From Streptomyces caniscabiei (GTDB taxonomy: Bacteria > Actinomycetota > Actinomycetes > Streptomycetales > Streptomycetaceae): a DNA stretch of 64,000 nt. The stretch covers positions 50,455 through 114,454 of the forward strand of contig NZ_JABXWI010000025.1 in the NCBI RefSeq assembly GCF_014930365.1, written 5' to 3'. Both the position numbers and the translations under genes were made by a program. The notes below the pieces were generated by a model. It was not told the DNA's origin. It worked only from the letters and a program-made list of their open reading frames with translations, and did not search any database. Positions 34,146-41,759 of the stretch are shown here, in pieces (the first letter of the stretch is position 1; each line of letters begins with the position of its first letter).

Positions 34146-35321
34146 ATGCGGAAGAGACCAACCGTCGTTGTTGCCGCCGTGCTCGGCTGGGCCGTTCTCT
34201 CGGTGAGTGCCCTGGGCGGATCAGCCACAGCCGAGGTGGAGGGCCGAGGCACCCAGGGTGCGTTGCCGTTGCCCGGTTACGGCGCCGCCGTCGTCGACCA
34301 ACTGCACCGGCAGGTCTACGTCAGCGGTGGCGCGGTTGGGCAGAGCCTGGCCGTCGTGGGGCTTCCGGAGAGGAAGCGGGTGGGGTCTGGCCCAGGCAGG
34401 GACGTCCAGCTGGTCGACGGTCAGCAAGGTGCCCACGGGATGGCGCTGAGCCAGGACGGCAAGTCGTTGTTCGTCGCCCTCGCCGCAGGAGACGCTGTCT
34501 CCGTGATCGACACCGAGACGTTGAAGGAGACCGCCCGGTATCGCGCCGGAGCCGACCAGAATCACCTTTGCCCGACCCACCTGGCCCGCATCGGCACCGT
34601 CCTGTGGATCGGCTACGGCTGTGACGCGTGGGAGGGCGGTATCGCGCGGCTCGACACCGCCGCCGAGAAGCCCGAGATGGAGCTCGACCAGCAGGGCGCC
34701 ACCATCCGCTTCGAGCGGGCCCCCGTACTCGCCGCGCCCGCGGTTGACAGTGCGGCCACCAGGAACATCGGCCAGACCATCGTGGCCAGTCAGCCGCACC
34801 TCAGCCCCGTCCGGCTGCTCGCCTACAGCATCGGCGCCGACGGGAAACTGACCCTCGACGCCGACGAGCGGCGCGGCGGCAGCAACCTCAACGACCTGGC
34901 GCTCACCCCCGACGGCTCACGCCTCCTCACCGCGGCCGGATCAGAAGACCGCGTCCAGGGCTTCACCGCTCGCACGGGCGAGGGACTCGGGGACAAGGGC
35001 GCCTGGTTCACACAGCAGGCCCCCGTCGCCGTGGCACCGTCCCCGGACGGAACCCTGATCGCGACCGGCGTACGGTCCGCCGGCCCGAAGGGGAAGCAGG
35101 TCAACGTCTACCCCCTCGACGGCACCGTGCCCGCATGGTCCGCAGCACTCCCGCGCCACGAACGTCTGGCCGACCGAGGCCTGGTCTGGCTCCCCGACGG
35201 CTCCGCCCTGGTCGCCGTCACGACCCGCGACGACGATCCGGCCCCGCGGCTCGACATCCTGAAGCCCTCTGCCCCCGGCGATTGGCCGAACGGGTGGTCT
35301 CTGTCGGATTCGGAGCTGTGA
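34146..35321 (+). CDS. Secreted beta-propeller (YncE/lactonase-like) protein
   Basis: A 391-residue exported protein. A signal peptide covers ~1-30 (VVVAAVLGWAVLSVSALGGSATA). The body contains repeated blades such as YGAAVVDQLHRQVYVSGG, GMALSQDGKSLFVALAAGDAVSVIDTETLKETA and LNDLALTPDGSRLLTAAGSEDRVQGF. These resemble YVTN/WD-like propeller repeats. No catalytic motif is evident, so it may bind a ligand or protein at the cell surface. The ATG at 34146 follows GAGGGG and is preferred over an upstream in-frame GTG because the signal peptide starts there. Confidence 0.75.
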   Translation: MRKRPTVVVAAVLGWAVLSVSALGGSATAEVEGRGTQGALPLPGYGAAVVDQLHRQVYVSGGAVGQSLAVVGLPERKRVGSGPGRDVQLVDGQQGAHGMALSQDGKSLFVALAAGDAVSVIDTETLKETARYRAGADQNHLCPTHLARIGTVLWIGYGCDAWEGGIARLDTAAEKPEMELDQQGATIRFERAPVLAAPAVDSAATRNIGQTIVASQPHLSPVRLLAYSIGADGKLTLDADERRGGSNLNDLALTPDGSRLLTAAGSEDRVQGFTARTGEGLGDKGAWFTQQAPVAVAPSPDGTLIATGVRSAGPKGKQVNVYPLDGTVPAWSAALPRHERLADRGLVWLPDGSALVAVTTRDDDPAPRLDILKPSAPGDWPNGWSLSDSEL

Positions 35322-35353
35322 CGCCTCGTCCATGCCCGGTGCGAGCGGCCCCT

Positions 35354-35623
35354 TCAGCCGTCCAGCCCGCCCTCTTCGGCGGTGCCGTCCGCTGAGTCCG
35401 GCATCGCGATGACATACGTCCCCTTGGCGGGCAGGGTGGCGACGAGCCCCCGTTTCCGGAGTTCGACGACAGCTCGGCGCACTGTGCCGATGCTGACGCG
35501 ATACAGATCGGTCATAGCTCGCTCGCCCGGCAGCGCGGCCCCTTGCGGCAACTTGCCGGAGGCGATGTCCGCGGCGATGGCGTCGGCGAGTTTCACGTAC
35601 TCGTAGCGCGGAAGCTCCGTCAT
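35354..35623 (-). CDS. Short GntR-family transcriptional regulator
   Basis: An 89-residue protein that is essentially a GntR winged helix: YEYVKLADAIAADIASGKLPQGAALPGERAMTDLYRVSIGTVRRAVVELRKRGLVATLPAKGTYV. It lacks the effector-binding domain of full-length GntR proteins. The ATG at 35621-35623 follows GGAGGG, so the short form is probably genuine. It converges on the beta-propeller gene. Such short GntR proteins are common in Streptomyces; the target is unknown. Confidence 0.82.
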   Translation of the reverse strand: MTELPRYEYVKLADAIAADIASGKLPQGAALPGERAMTDLYRVSIGTVRRAVVELRKRGLVATLPAKGTYVIAMPDSADGTAEEGGLDG

Positions 35624-35803
35624 CCCTCCACCGTGCCGCAGCCTTACGCGTACCGCAGGAGTGGAACGCGTCCCGACGCAGAGAGACGCGGAAGTAATCG
35701 GAAGGGTGCAGGGGGACGCAGTTAGCGGTATCGTCGAGATCAGAAGACCCCGGCGAGGCGGCAACCTCCCGGGGCACGGCCAACGCTTACAAGGAGCGTC
35801 GAC

Positions 35804-36151
35804 ATGACCGACCTTATCCCCCGCGCCCTCCAATGGCTGCGCCTCCTCTTCTCCCCCGGCACCGGTAAACGGCGCCTCACCCGCCACCGTCCCTACCTCT
35901 GCCTGCACGTCACCGCCGTACGCCACCCGGCCCCCGCCCCCGCGCTCTCCGGACTTCCCCGGCACCGTTCCCCGTACGGCCTCCACGCCCCGATCGACGG
36001 CTCCGCGTCCGCCCTGGTCCGTCCCTACCTCGCCGCACACGAGGAGGAGGCCGCCCTCCAGCAGCGCCGCCGGCTCGCGCTCGTCCTCGCCGCGGACTTC
36101 GGGGTCGACCTCGATCAGCACCTGGTCGGCATGCGGGAGGTGGCCGTCTGA
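35804..36151 (+). CDS. Hypothetical protein (115 aa), first gene of a coupled pair
   Basis: A 115-residue Arg/Pro/Ala-rich protein with no recognised domain. The C-terminal third (PYLAAHEEEAALQQRRRLALVLAADFGVDLDQHLVGM) is a plausible helical region. The ATG follows AAGGAG. Its stop shares a base with the start of the next gene (TGATG), so the two are coupled. The pair resembles small conserved Streptomyces genes of unknown function found near GntR regulators. Confidence 0.6.
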   Translation: MTDLIPRALQWLRLLFSPGTGKRRLTRHRPYLCLHVTAVRHPAPAPALSGLPRHRSPYGLHAPIDGSASALVRPYLAAHEEEAALQQRRRLALVLAADFGVDLDQHLVGMREVAV

Positions 36152-36519
36152 TGGCACACGTCAACGGCACGCCCCCCGTGCCCGGCTGCGCGCCCACACT
36201 CCGTCTCCTGCCCTGGCCGTCGCCCGAGGGCAAACCCTGCTATCTGGTGACCGACCGCAACGGCGGCCACGTCTCCCGCGTCGCCGACGCATTGGAGGCC
36301 ACCCAACTCGCCACCGGCACCGACGTACTCGACCTCGCCCGTGCCGTGCTGGACGACCCGGCCTCGCCGTACACCGAGGTCCGCTACGCGGGCATCCGTC
36401 TCGCCGAGTGCCTGACGGACGCCCTGCGCGTCGCCGAGTCCCGGGGCTTGCGCCTGCCCGTACCGGACACCGACGACGTCGAAGTCACCGAAGAGAACGG
36501 ACGCGGGATGCAGGCGTAG
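36151..36519 (+). CDS. Hypothetical protein (122 aa), second gene of a coupled pair
   Basis: A 122-residue protein with a compact pattern: LRLLPWPSPEGKPCYLVTDRNGGHVSRVADALEATQLATGTDVLDLARAVL followed by a helical segment (VRYAGIRLAECLTDALRVAESRGLRLP) and an acidic tail. I recall similar small Streptomyces proteins annotated only as hypothetical. It is cytoplasmic by prediction. Coupled to the previous gene through TGATG. Confidence 0.65.
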   Translation: MAHVNGTPPVPGCAPTLRLLPWPSPEGKPCYLVTDRNGGHVSRVADALEATQLATGTDVLDLARAVLDDPASPYTEVRYAGIRLAECLTDALRVAESRGLRLPVPDTDDVEVTEENGRGMQA

Positions 36520-36590
36520 CCCGCGCGCTCTGTCTCCCTTTCCGGTCGGCCGGTACCGCGCCGACCGGAACGGGAGACAGAAGCGAACAA

Positions 36591-37976
36591 CTACACCTCT
36601 CGTCGCCCTGACCCTGACCCTGACCCTGACCCTGACCCTGACCCTGACCCCGCCCCTGGCGTCGGCGTCGGCAGCGGCGTAAGCCTCGCCGTAGTCACGT
36701 ACGACACCACCACCGCCACGATCACCAGCGGCATGACCGTGATCCCCTGGGCCCCGATCAGCAGCGTCGCCAGCAGGACGGAGACCAGCGGCAGGCGCAG
36801 CATCGCGGCGCTCATCGCTCCGATGCCCATCGCGAACCCCGCGACCAGGCTCAGCCCCGGCAGATGGGAGCAGAGGATGCCGCCCGCCGCGCCCACGAAC
36901 ATCGCGGGGAAGATCGGTCCACCCCGGAAGGCGCTGAGCGACGCGCAGTAGGCGAGGCCCTTGCACAGCACCAGCAGCACCAGCGCTCCCACCGAGTACG
37001 CGGCGCTGTGGGCGAGGAACGGGTCCAGCGCCGTCTGCCCCGAATACAGCACGTCGGTGGCCGGTTTGCCGGTGCCCTCCGCATAGCCGATGGCCAGCCC
37101 CGCCACGATCAGGCCGACGACGACCGTGGCCGTGACCCGCCGCCGCTCGACGTGCGTCTTGAGCCGCACGGCGAGCCACCGAATGCCCGCCCCCACGAGC
37201 GCGGCCGACAGCCCGATGACAAGGGCCCAGCCGAACTCCGCCGCTGTCGGGCGAGTGGCTTCGGGGACATCGTTCAGGGCCAGCGAGTAGGTGCCCAGCC
37301 CGCTCCAGGAGCCCAGTCCGACGAAGATGAGCGCGCCGACGCCCGCGGCCAGCAGGCCGGGCACCAGCACCATGGCCATCATCGGCCCGCCCAGCCCGGA
37401 GGCCTCCATCAGGAGGAACGCGCCCAGCAGCGGCGACCCCAGCAGCGAACTGACGGCCGCGAAACTCCCCGCCGCGCCCAGCACGGCGGTCATCTGCTGC
37501 GGCGGGTCGCGTCTGACCAGCCGTACGGCAGCGGCGGCGAGCCCGCTGCCGAGCGCCAGGAGGGGTGCCTCGGGCCCGAGGACGGCGGCGAAGCAGAGCG
37601 TCGCCAGGGCGGCGAGGAAGATGCCGGGCAGTTCGACGGGCGGGGGCGCGCCGGCGGGCTGGAACCCGGCGCTCGGTTCATGACCGCCGTGTCCGGGCAG
37701 GTACCGGACCGTCAACGCCACCAGCAGCCCCCCGACAGCCAGCAGCGGCAAGGGCCACCAGGCCGGCGTTCCGTCGAACCCCAGCGCTTCGGGCAGATCC
37801 GAGTAGATCAACGGCTGGGCCTCGCCGACCAACGCGAGAAAACCGAACGCCGCCGCCGACACCGGTACGCCGATCAACGCGGCCATCGCCAGAAGAACCA
37901 GGTAGGCCCGGCTCCGGAGAAGCGCCATCGGATCCGACGGCGACACGGCCCCGGACCCGGTCCTCTCCACCGACAT
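36591..37976 (-). CDS. ClC-family chloride channel/transporter
   Basis: About 461 residues and ten or more hydrophobic segments. Family features are VLGPEAPLLALGSG (the GREGP-like selectivity region, with a Glu), GLGGPMMAMVLVPGLLAAG and AFRGGPIFPAMFVGAAGG. It should move chloride across the plasma membrane. The ATG at 37974-37976 sits 8 bases after GAGGAGG; a GTG two codons earlier is too close to that site. The C-terminus ends in about seven Gly-Ser repeats encoded by a hexanucleotide array, an odd and probably unstable tail. Confidence 0.82.
   Translation of the reverse strand: MSVERTGSGAVSPSDPMALLRSRAYLVLLAMAALIGVPVSAAAFGFLALVGEAQPLIYSDLPEALGFDGTPAWWPLPLLAVGGLLVALTVRYLPGHGGHEPSAGFQPAGAPPPVELPGIFLAALATLCFAAVLGPEAPLLALGSGLAAAAVRLVRRDPPQQMTAVLGAAGSFAAVSSLLGSPLLGAFLLMEASGLGGPMMAMVLVPGLLAAGVGALIFVGLGSWSGLGTYSLALNDVPEATRPTAAEFGWALVIGLSAALVGAGIRWLAVRLKTHVERRRVTATVVVGLIVAGLAIGYAEGTGKPATDVLYSGQTALDPFLAHSAAYSVGALVLLVLCKGLAYCASLSAFRGGPIFPAMFVGAAGGILCSHLPGLSLVAGFAMGIGAMSAAMLRLPLVSVLLATLLIGAQGITVMPLVIVAVVVSYVTTARLTPLPTPTPGAGSGSGSGSGSGSGSGRREV
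36607..36648. repeat. Hexanucleotide microsatellite, CCTGAC x7
   Basis: Seven exact copies of CCTGAC in tandem, lying inside the 3' end of the ClC gene, where the minus strand reads GGGTCA and encodes Gly-Ser repeats. Copy number could vary by slippage without shifting the reading frame. Confidence 0.9.
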
Positions 37977-38167
37977 GCGCACTGCCTCCTCGCATCGCCA
38001 CGCCGAACCGCACCCGGGAGGCCTCGCCGACCGGCAGGCCTGCCGCGATATCGAGCCTCACACGCCGTCCTGAGGCAGGCATGCCGACACGGCCCATGTG
38101 TGTCACTGCGAGACAGGGGGAGGGAAAGGGCGGAGGGAAGCGCGGTGGGTGAGGAGAGGGGCCCGGC

Positions 38168-38740
38168 GTGATCGAGGCGGAGTTGAAGGCCCGGGTCCGT
38201 GCGCCGGAGGTCGTTGCGCGGGCGCTCGACGAGCGGGGTGTGGGCAGGTCCGAGACGTACCAGGACACGTACTACGACCTGCCCGACGGCAGTCTGCGCG
38301 CGCGGGACGAGGAGTTGCGGCTGCGGTTCCTGGCCGACCACGGCACGGGGGAGCGGCGCACGCTGCTCACCTTCAAGGCGGCCGCCGTGGACGAGGTGTC
38401 CGGTTCGAAGCCCGAGTACGAGACGCGGGTCGAGGACTCGCAGAACGCGCACGCCATCCTGGAGCACCTCGGCTACGTACCGGCGATCGTGTTCGAGAAG
38501 CGCTGCCGCAGCCATGCGTTCGACGCGTACGGGCGACGGATGCTCGCGACCCTCGTACGGGTCCCCGAGCTGGACGGCACGTTCCTGGAGATCGAGACCC
38601 AGGTCCAGGAGGAGGCCGAGGTCGCCGCGGCCCTCGACGACATCCGCGCGGTGCTCGCCGACCTGGGTGTCGTCCCGGAGGACCTCACCCGCGAGCTCTA
38701 CACCGAGGCGGTGGCGGCGGCCCGCCGTACACAGCCCTGA
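38168..38740 (+). CDS. CYTH-domain protein (class IV adenylate cyclase/thiamine triphosphatase-like)
   Basis: A 190-residue single CYTH domain. It starts MIEAELKARV, the E-x-E-x-K type signature of triphosphate-binding tunnels. DTYYD, LRLRFLAD, LLTFKAA, FEKRCRSHAF and FLEIETQV supply the remaining charged strands. The family acts on triphosphates (adenylate cyclase, thiamine triphosphatase or polyphosphatase); the substrate cannot be told from sequence. The GTG start at 38168 is preceded by GGAGAGG. It is followed by a strong hairpin. Confidence 0.85.
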   Translation: MIEAELKARVRAPEVVARALDERGVGRSETYQDTYYDLPDGSLRARDEELRLRFLADHGTGERRTLLTFKAAAVDEVSGSKPEYETRVEDSQNAHAILEHLGYVPAIVFEKRCRSHAFDAYGRRMLATLVRVPELDGTFLEIETQVQEEAEVAAALDDIRAVLADLGVVPEDLTRELYTEAVAAARRTQP

Positions 38741-38783
38741 CAGCACCGCACCGCACGGCACGCCTAAGCACCTCGCACAAACA

Positions 38784-38820
38784 CCTGGGGCCGGAATCCT
38801 TGTCGGATTCCGGCCCCAGG
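38784..38820. terminator. Bidirectional terminator hairpin
   Basis: A perfect 16-bp stem (CCTGGGGCCGGAATCC at 38784-38799 with 38805-38820) and a 5-base loop. It lies 43 bp after the CYTH gene and just downstream of the leftward initiator tRNA gene, so it can serve both. Confidence 0.85.
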
Positions 38821-38827
38821 CCTTCAG

Positions 38828-38901
38828 TAGCGGGGACAGGATTTGAACCTGCGACCTCTGGGTTATGAGCCCAGCGAGCTACCGAGCTGCTCCACCCCGC
38901 G
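38828..38901 (-). tRNA. Initiator tRNA-Met (anticodon CAT)
   Basis: The minus strand folds as a complete tRNA. Acceptor 5' CGCGGGG faces CCCCGCT with the unpaired C1:A72 of initiator tRNAs, the anticodon stem has three G:C pairs (GGG CTCATAA CCC), and the T-arm is intact (GCAGG TTCAAAT CCTGT). These are initiator hallmarks. CCA is not encoded. Confidence 0.95.
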
Positions 38902-39023
38902 TCGTTGAAACCAGTGTACGCCATCCGCGGGACCCCCAGCACACCATTAACCAGCGCCCCCTGTTCACCGGCTGCCCCTGGCCACCGCCGACCCCCGTTC
39001 GCCGGCCGTCGCGGCGGCTCCCC

Positions 39024-40181
39024 TCACCCCACCAAATGCCTGTTCGGTGCCTTCGCCCGCTCCTCGTACTCGGGCAGCACCACCACCTCCGCGCCCTCCG
39101 CCGACAGCACCGCGTTGCCCGCTGCCGCGTTCTCGACGAACGTGTCCGGCTCGCGCCACGCCGTGACGACGCGGTGGACGCCCGCGTCGAGGACGAGGCG
39201 GGCGCAGGGCGCGGGCCGGGAGGCGCGGTGGGCGCAGGGTTCGAGGCTGCTGTAGACCGTGGCCGTGGCGAGGCGCGGGTCGGCGGGGTCGAGCTTGGCG
39301 AGCGCGGCCTCCTCGGCGTGGACCACGGGGTCGTCGCCCTCGCGGGAGTGGCCGCGGGCCAGTTCCGTACCGTCCGCCGCGACCACGACCGCCCCCACGC
39401 TGAACGCGGTCCGCGAGGGCGGGCACGCGGCGGCCAGGGTGCAGGCGAGGTCGAGCCAGTGCCGGTCTGCGGGGGAGACGGCCGGGCCCGTGCCGGGGAC
39501 GGTGGGGGCGTAGCGGATGAGGACGACGTCGCCGACCGGCCGGGTCTCCAGCAGCCGCAGCCGGCTCTTCGGCCCGCCCGGGTAGGCGCCCGCCCCGAAC
39601 AGCCGCGGCGCGTCCGCCTCGCCGACGAAGAGCGGTGCGACGGCCAGCTGCACCTCGTCCGCGAGGTTCTGCTGGAGGAGCTGGGTGTGGACCCGGCCGC
39701 CGCCCTCCACCATGAGGCGGCCCACGCCGCGTACGTCGCCGAGGTGGCCGAGGACGGCCGTCCACTCCAGCTCGGGGCCGACGGGGACGACGACCACGCC
39801 GTTCGGTCCCGTGGGCAGGCCCAGTCCGTGCAGCCGTGCCGCGCCCTTGTCGGTGGTGTACACGATCTTCTCGCCGCCGGTGTGCCAGAACTGGGCCGAG
39901 GCGTCGAGTTCGCCGGACGCGCTGACCGTGACCTTCAGCGGGTACTCCGGGAGGCCGGCGGCGATCCGGGCCGCGCGCCGCTCGGGGGAGTTGACCAGCA
40001 GCCGGGGGTTGTCGGTGCGCAGGGTGCCGGCGCCGATCAGGATGGCGTCGCTGGCCGCGCGCACCTCGTCGACCCGGTCGAAGTCGGCCGGGCCGGAGAG
40101 CAGCAGCCGCTCGGGCCCGGTGTCGTCCAGGAAGCCGTCGAGGGAGACGGCGGCGGACAACAGGACGTAGGGCTGGGGCAT
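39024..40181 (-). CDS. RibD-like fusion: reductase domain first, deaminase domain second
   Basis: A 385-residue protein with both riboflavin-biosynthesis activities in reversed order. Residues ~1-220 are a RibD C-terminal/dihydrofolate-reductase-like domain (LSAAVSLDGFLDD, SDAILIGAGTLRTDNPRLL, LMVEGGGRVHTQLL). Residues ~235-380 are a zinc deaminase domain (GHSREGDDPVVHAEEAAL with His-Ala-Glu, and EPCAHRASRPAPC). Usual bacterial RibD has deaminase first. It is divergent from a MarR regulator and near a GTP cyclohydrolase II gene, so it probably acts on a pyrimidine intermediate of flavin or deazaflavin-type metabolism. Confidence 0.85.
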   Translation of the reverse strand: MPQPYVLLSAAVSLDGFLDDTGPERLLLSGPADFDRVDEVRAASDAILIGAGTLRTDNPRLLVNSPERRAARIAAGLPEYPLKVTVSASGELDASAQFWHTGGEKIVYTTDKGAARLHGLGLPTGPNGVVVVPVGPELEWTAVLGHLGDVRGVGRLMVEGGGRVHTQLLQQNLADEVQLAVAPLFVGEADAPRLFGAGAYPGGPKSRLRLLETRPVGDVVLIRYAPTVPGTGPAVSPADRHWLDLACTLAAACPPSRTAFSVGAVVVAADGTELARGHSREGDDPVVHAEEAALAKLDPADPRLATATVYSSLEPCAHRASRPAPCARLVLDAGVHRVVTAWREPDTFVENAAAGNAVLSAEGAEVVVLPEYEERAKAPNRHLVG

Positions 40182-40198
40182 GGGACGCGCTCCCTTGG

Positions 40199-40212
40199 TT
40201 CAAGTTTTAAAC
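40199..40212. promoter_or_regulatory. Candidate MarR operator in the divergent promoter
   Basis: TTCAAGTTTTAAAC lies in the 49-bp gap between the leftward RibD-like gene and the rightward MarR gene. It resembles the TTCAA/TTGAA motifs upstream of the GTP cyclohydrolase gene, suggesting one regulator controls both. Confidence 0.4.
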
Positions 40213-40230
40213 ACTAACTACACTGTACGT

Positions 40231-40773
40231 ATGACGACCCGCTGGCTCACCCCCGACGAACAGCGTGCCTGGCGCGCCTACGTGGCGGCGAGTTCCCTCC
40301 TCGAGGACGCGCTCGACCGGCAGCTCCAGCAGGAGGCCGGCCTGCCGCACCTCTACTACTCCGTGCTGTCCGCCCTCTCCGAGGCCCCGGAGCGGCGGAT
40401 GCGGATGACCGAGCTCGCCGAGCGCCTGAAGATCACGCGCAGCCGGCTGACGTATGTCGTGACCAGGTTGGAGAAGGACGGCGTGGTGCGGCGCGAGGAC
40501 TGCCAGTGGGACAAGCGCGGCAGCGTCGCCGTGCTTACCGACGAGGGCATGACCCTGCTGGAGCGCACGGCGCCGGGGCATGTCGAGACGGTCCGCAGGG
40601 CCGTCTTCGACCATCTCAGCCCCGAGCAGATCGGCCAGTTCGAAGAGATCTGCGCGGCCATCGCGACGGCGATCCAGGGCGGAGACCCCCGGTCGGCCCC
40701 CGGCTCGGACGACCTCCCGTGGCGCCGCCGCGCGTGTTCGTCGGGCCAGCAGGACGAACGGGACCGCGTGTGA
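40231..40773 (+). CDS. MarR-family transcriptional regulator
   Basis: A 180-residue winged-helix regulator. YYSVLSALSEAPERRMRMTELAERLKITRSRLTYVVTRLEKDGVVRREDCQWDKRGSVAVLTDEG is the MarR DNA-binding core. The ATG at 40231 is chosen because an upstream in-frame ATG (40180) would overlap the divergent gene's start and the operator. The last ~10 residues are encoded by the first unit of a tandem repeat. It is placed to control the RibD-like gene, itself and possibly ribA through shared TTCAA-type sites. Confidence 0.85.
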   Translation: MTTRWLTPDEQRAWRAYVAASSLLEDALDRQLQQEAGLPHLYYSVLSALSEAPERRMRMTELAERLKITRSRLTYVVTRLEKDGVVRREDCQWDKRGSVAVLTDEGMTLLERTAPGHVETVRRAVFDHLSPEQIGQFEEICAAIATAIQGGDPRSAPGSDDLPWRRRACSSGQQDERDRV

Positions 40774-40840
40774 CGGACGAGCGGGACGTGTGACGGACGA
40801 CCGGGACCGCGTGTGACGGACGAGCGGGACCGTGCGGGAC
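40752..40840. repeat. Four-unit tandem repeat (~20-23 bp) at the end of the MarR gene
   Basis: Units begin GGACGA(A/G/C)CGGGAC at 40752, 40775, 40795 and 40818 and mostly continue CGCGTGTGAC. The first unit encodes the C-terminus and stop of the MarR protein; the rest are intergenic. Probably slippage or recombination derived. Confidence 0.7.
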
Positions 40841-40886
40841 GGGCCGATCGCGCGTGACGGGAATGTGACGTATCCCCAAACCGGTT

Positions 40887-40947
40887 GCTTGAAATTTGAA
40901 GCACGGGTTAGAGTCACTCCGAGCGTTGTGCTTCAAAACTGAAGCAC
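40887..40947. promoter_or_regulatory. Two inverted-repeat operators upstream of GTP cyclohydrolase II
   Basis: GCTTGAAATTTGAAGC (40887-40902) and GTGCTTCAAAACTGAAGCAC (40928-40947, a perfect 8-bp inverted repeat with a 4-bp centre) lie 33-94 bp before the ribA start. Both contain the TTCAA/TTGAA core seen in the MarR/RibD-like divergent promoter. They are good candidates for binding by the adjacent MarR protein. Confidence 0.5.
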
Positions 40948-40980
40948 AGCGACACCCCGCACCAGGACCGGAGAACCGCA

Positions 40981-41639
40981 TGCCCGACTTTCCCGCTGCC
41001 ACCCCGCGTGCCCGCGTCCGGGTACCGCTGCGTTTCCAGGACGGCTACGGCGTCGACGCCGAGATGGTCACCTTCCACGACCTCGTCGACGGCCGGGAGC
41101 ACCTGGCGATCGTCCTCGGCGACCCCGCCCCCGGCGCGGCCCCGCTGGTCCGGCTGCACTCCGAGTGCCTGACCGGCGATGTGTTCGGCTCGGCCCGCTG
41201 CGACTGCGGACCGCAGCTGCGCGAGGCGGTGGAGCGGATCGCCGACCGCGGCGGCGTCCTCCTCTACCTCCGCCAGGAGGGCCGGGGCATCGGCCTCTAC
41301 AACAAGCTCGACGCGTACGCCCTCCAGGACCAGGGCCTCGACACCTACGAGGCGAACGCGGCGCTCGGGCTGCCGGAGGACGCCCGGGACTACACGGCGG
41401 CGGCCCAGATGCTGGGTGCCCTCGGCATCGACGAGCTCGATCTGCTCTCCAACAACCCCGACAAGGCCCAGCAGCTGCGCGACCTCGGCGTGGCCGTCCG
41501 CGACCGCGTCCCCACGGGCGTCTTCACCACCGCCCACAACGTCCGCTACCTCCGCGCCAAGGTCCTCCAGACCCAGCACACCCTCCCCCTGCACGAGCTG
41601 ACGGGCGCGACGGGCCTGACGGGTCTCACGGCCGGCTGA
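40981..41639 (+). CDS. ribA: GTP cyclohydrolase II
   Basis: A 219-residue single-domain GTP cyclohydrolase II, which opens GTP to the 2,5-diamino-pyrimidinone precursor of riboflavin. The zinc motif CLTGDVFGSARCDCG, the LYLRQEGRGIGLYNK catalytic loop and the LLSNNPDKAQQLRDLGV segment are present. There is no DHBP-synthase (RibB) domain, so it is a stand-alone form; Streptomyces often encodes several. ATG at 40981 with GGAG upstream. Linked operators suggest MarR control together with the RibD-like gene. Confidence 0.9.
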
Positions 41640-41759
41640 CCCGGCCCGCCCCCGCCCACCCACTCACCTGCCCTCCCGCACCGCACCCCCTCCGACAGGC
41701 CCTAGCCCACTCGGCCCCGTCGACTAGCCCCGCCGTCCGCCCCCGGAAACCCTGTATCC

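Noticed and set aside
36601..36660. Telomere-like or CRISPR-like repeat
   Set aside because: The CCTGAC array is a perfect 6-bp microsatellite inside a coding sequence, with no spacers.
40841..40980. FMN riboswitch before ribA
   Set aside because: None of the conserved FMN-element blocks is present; the region is explained by MarR-type inverted repeats.
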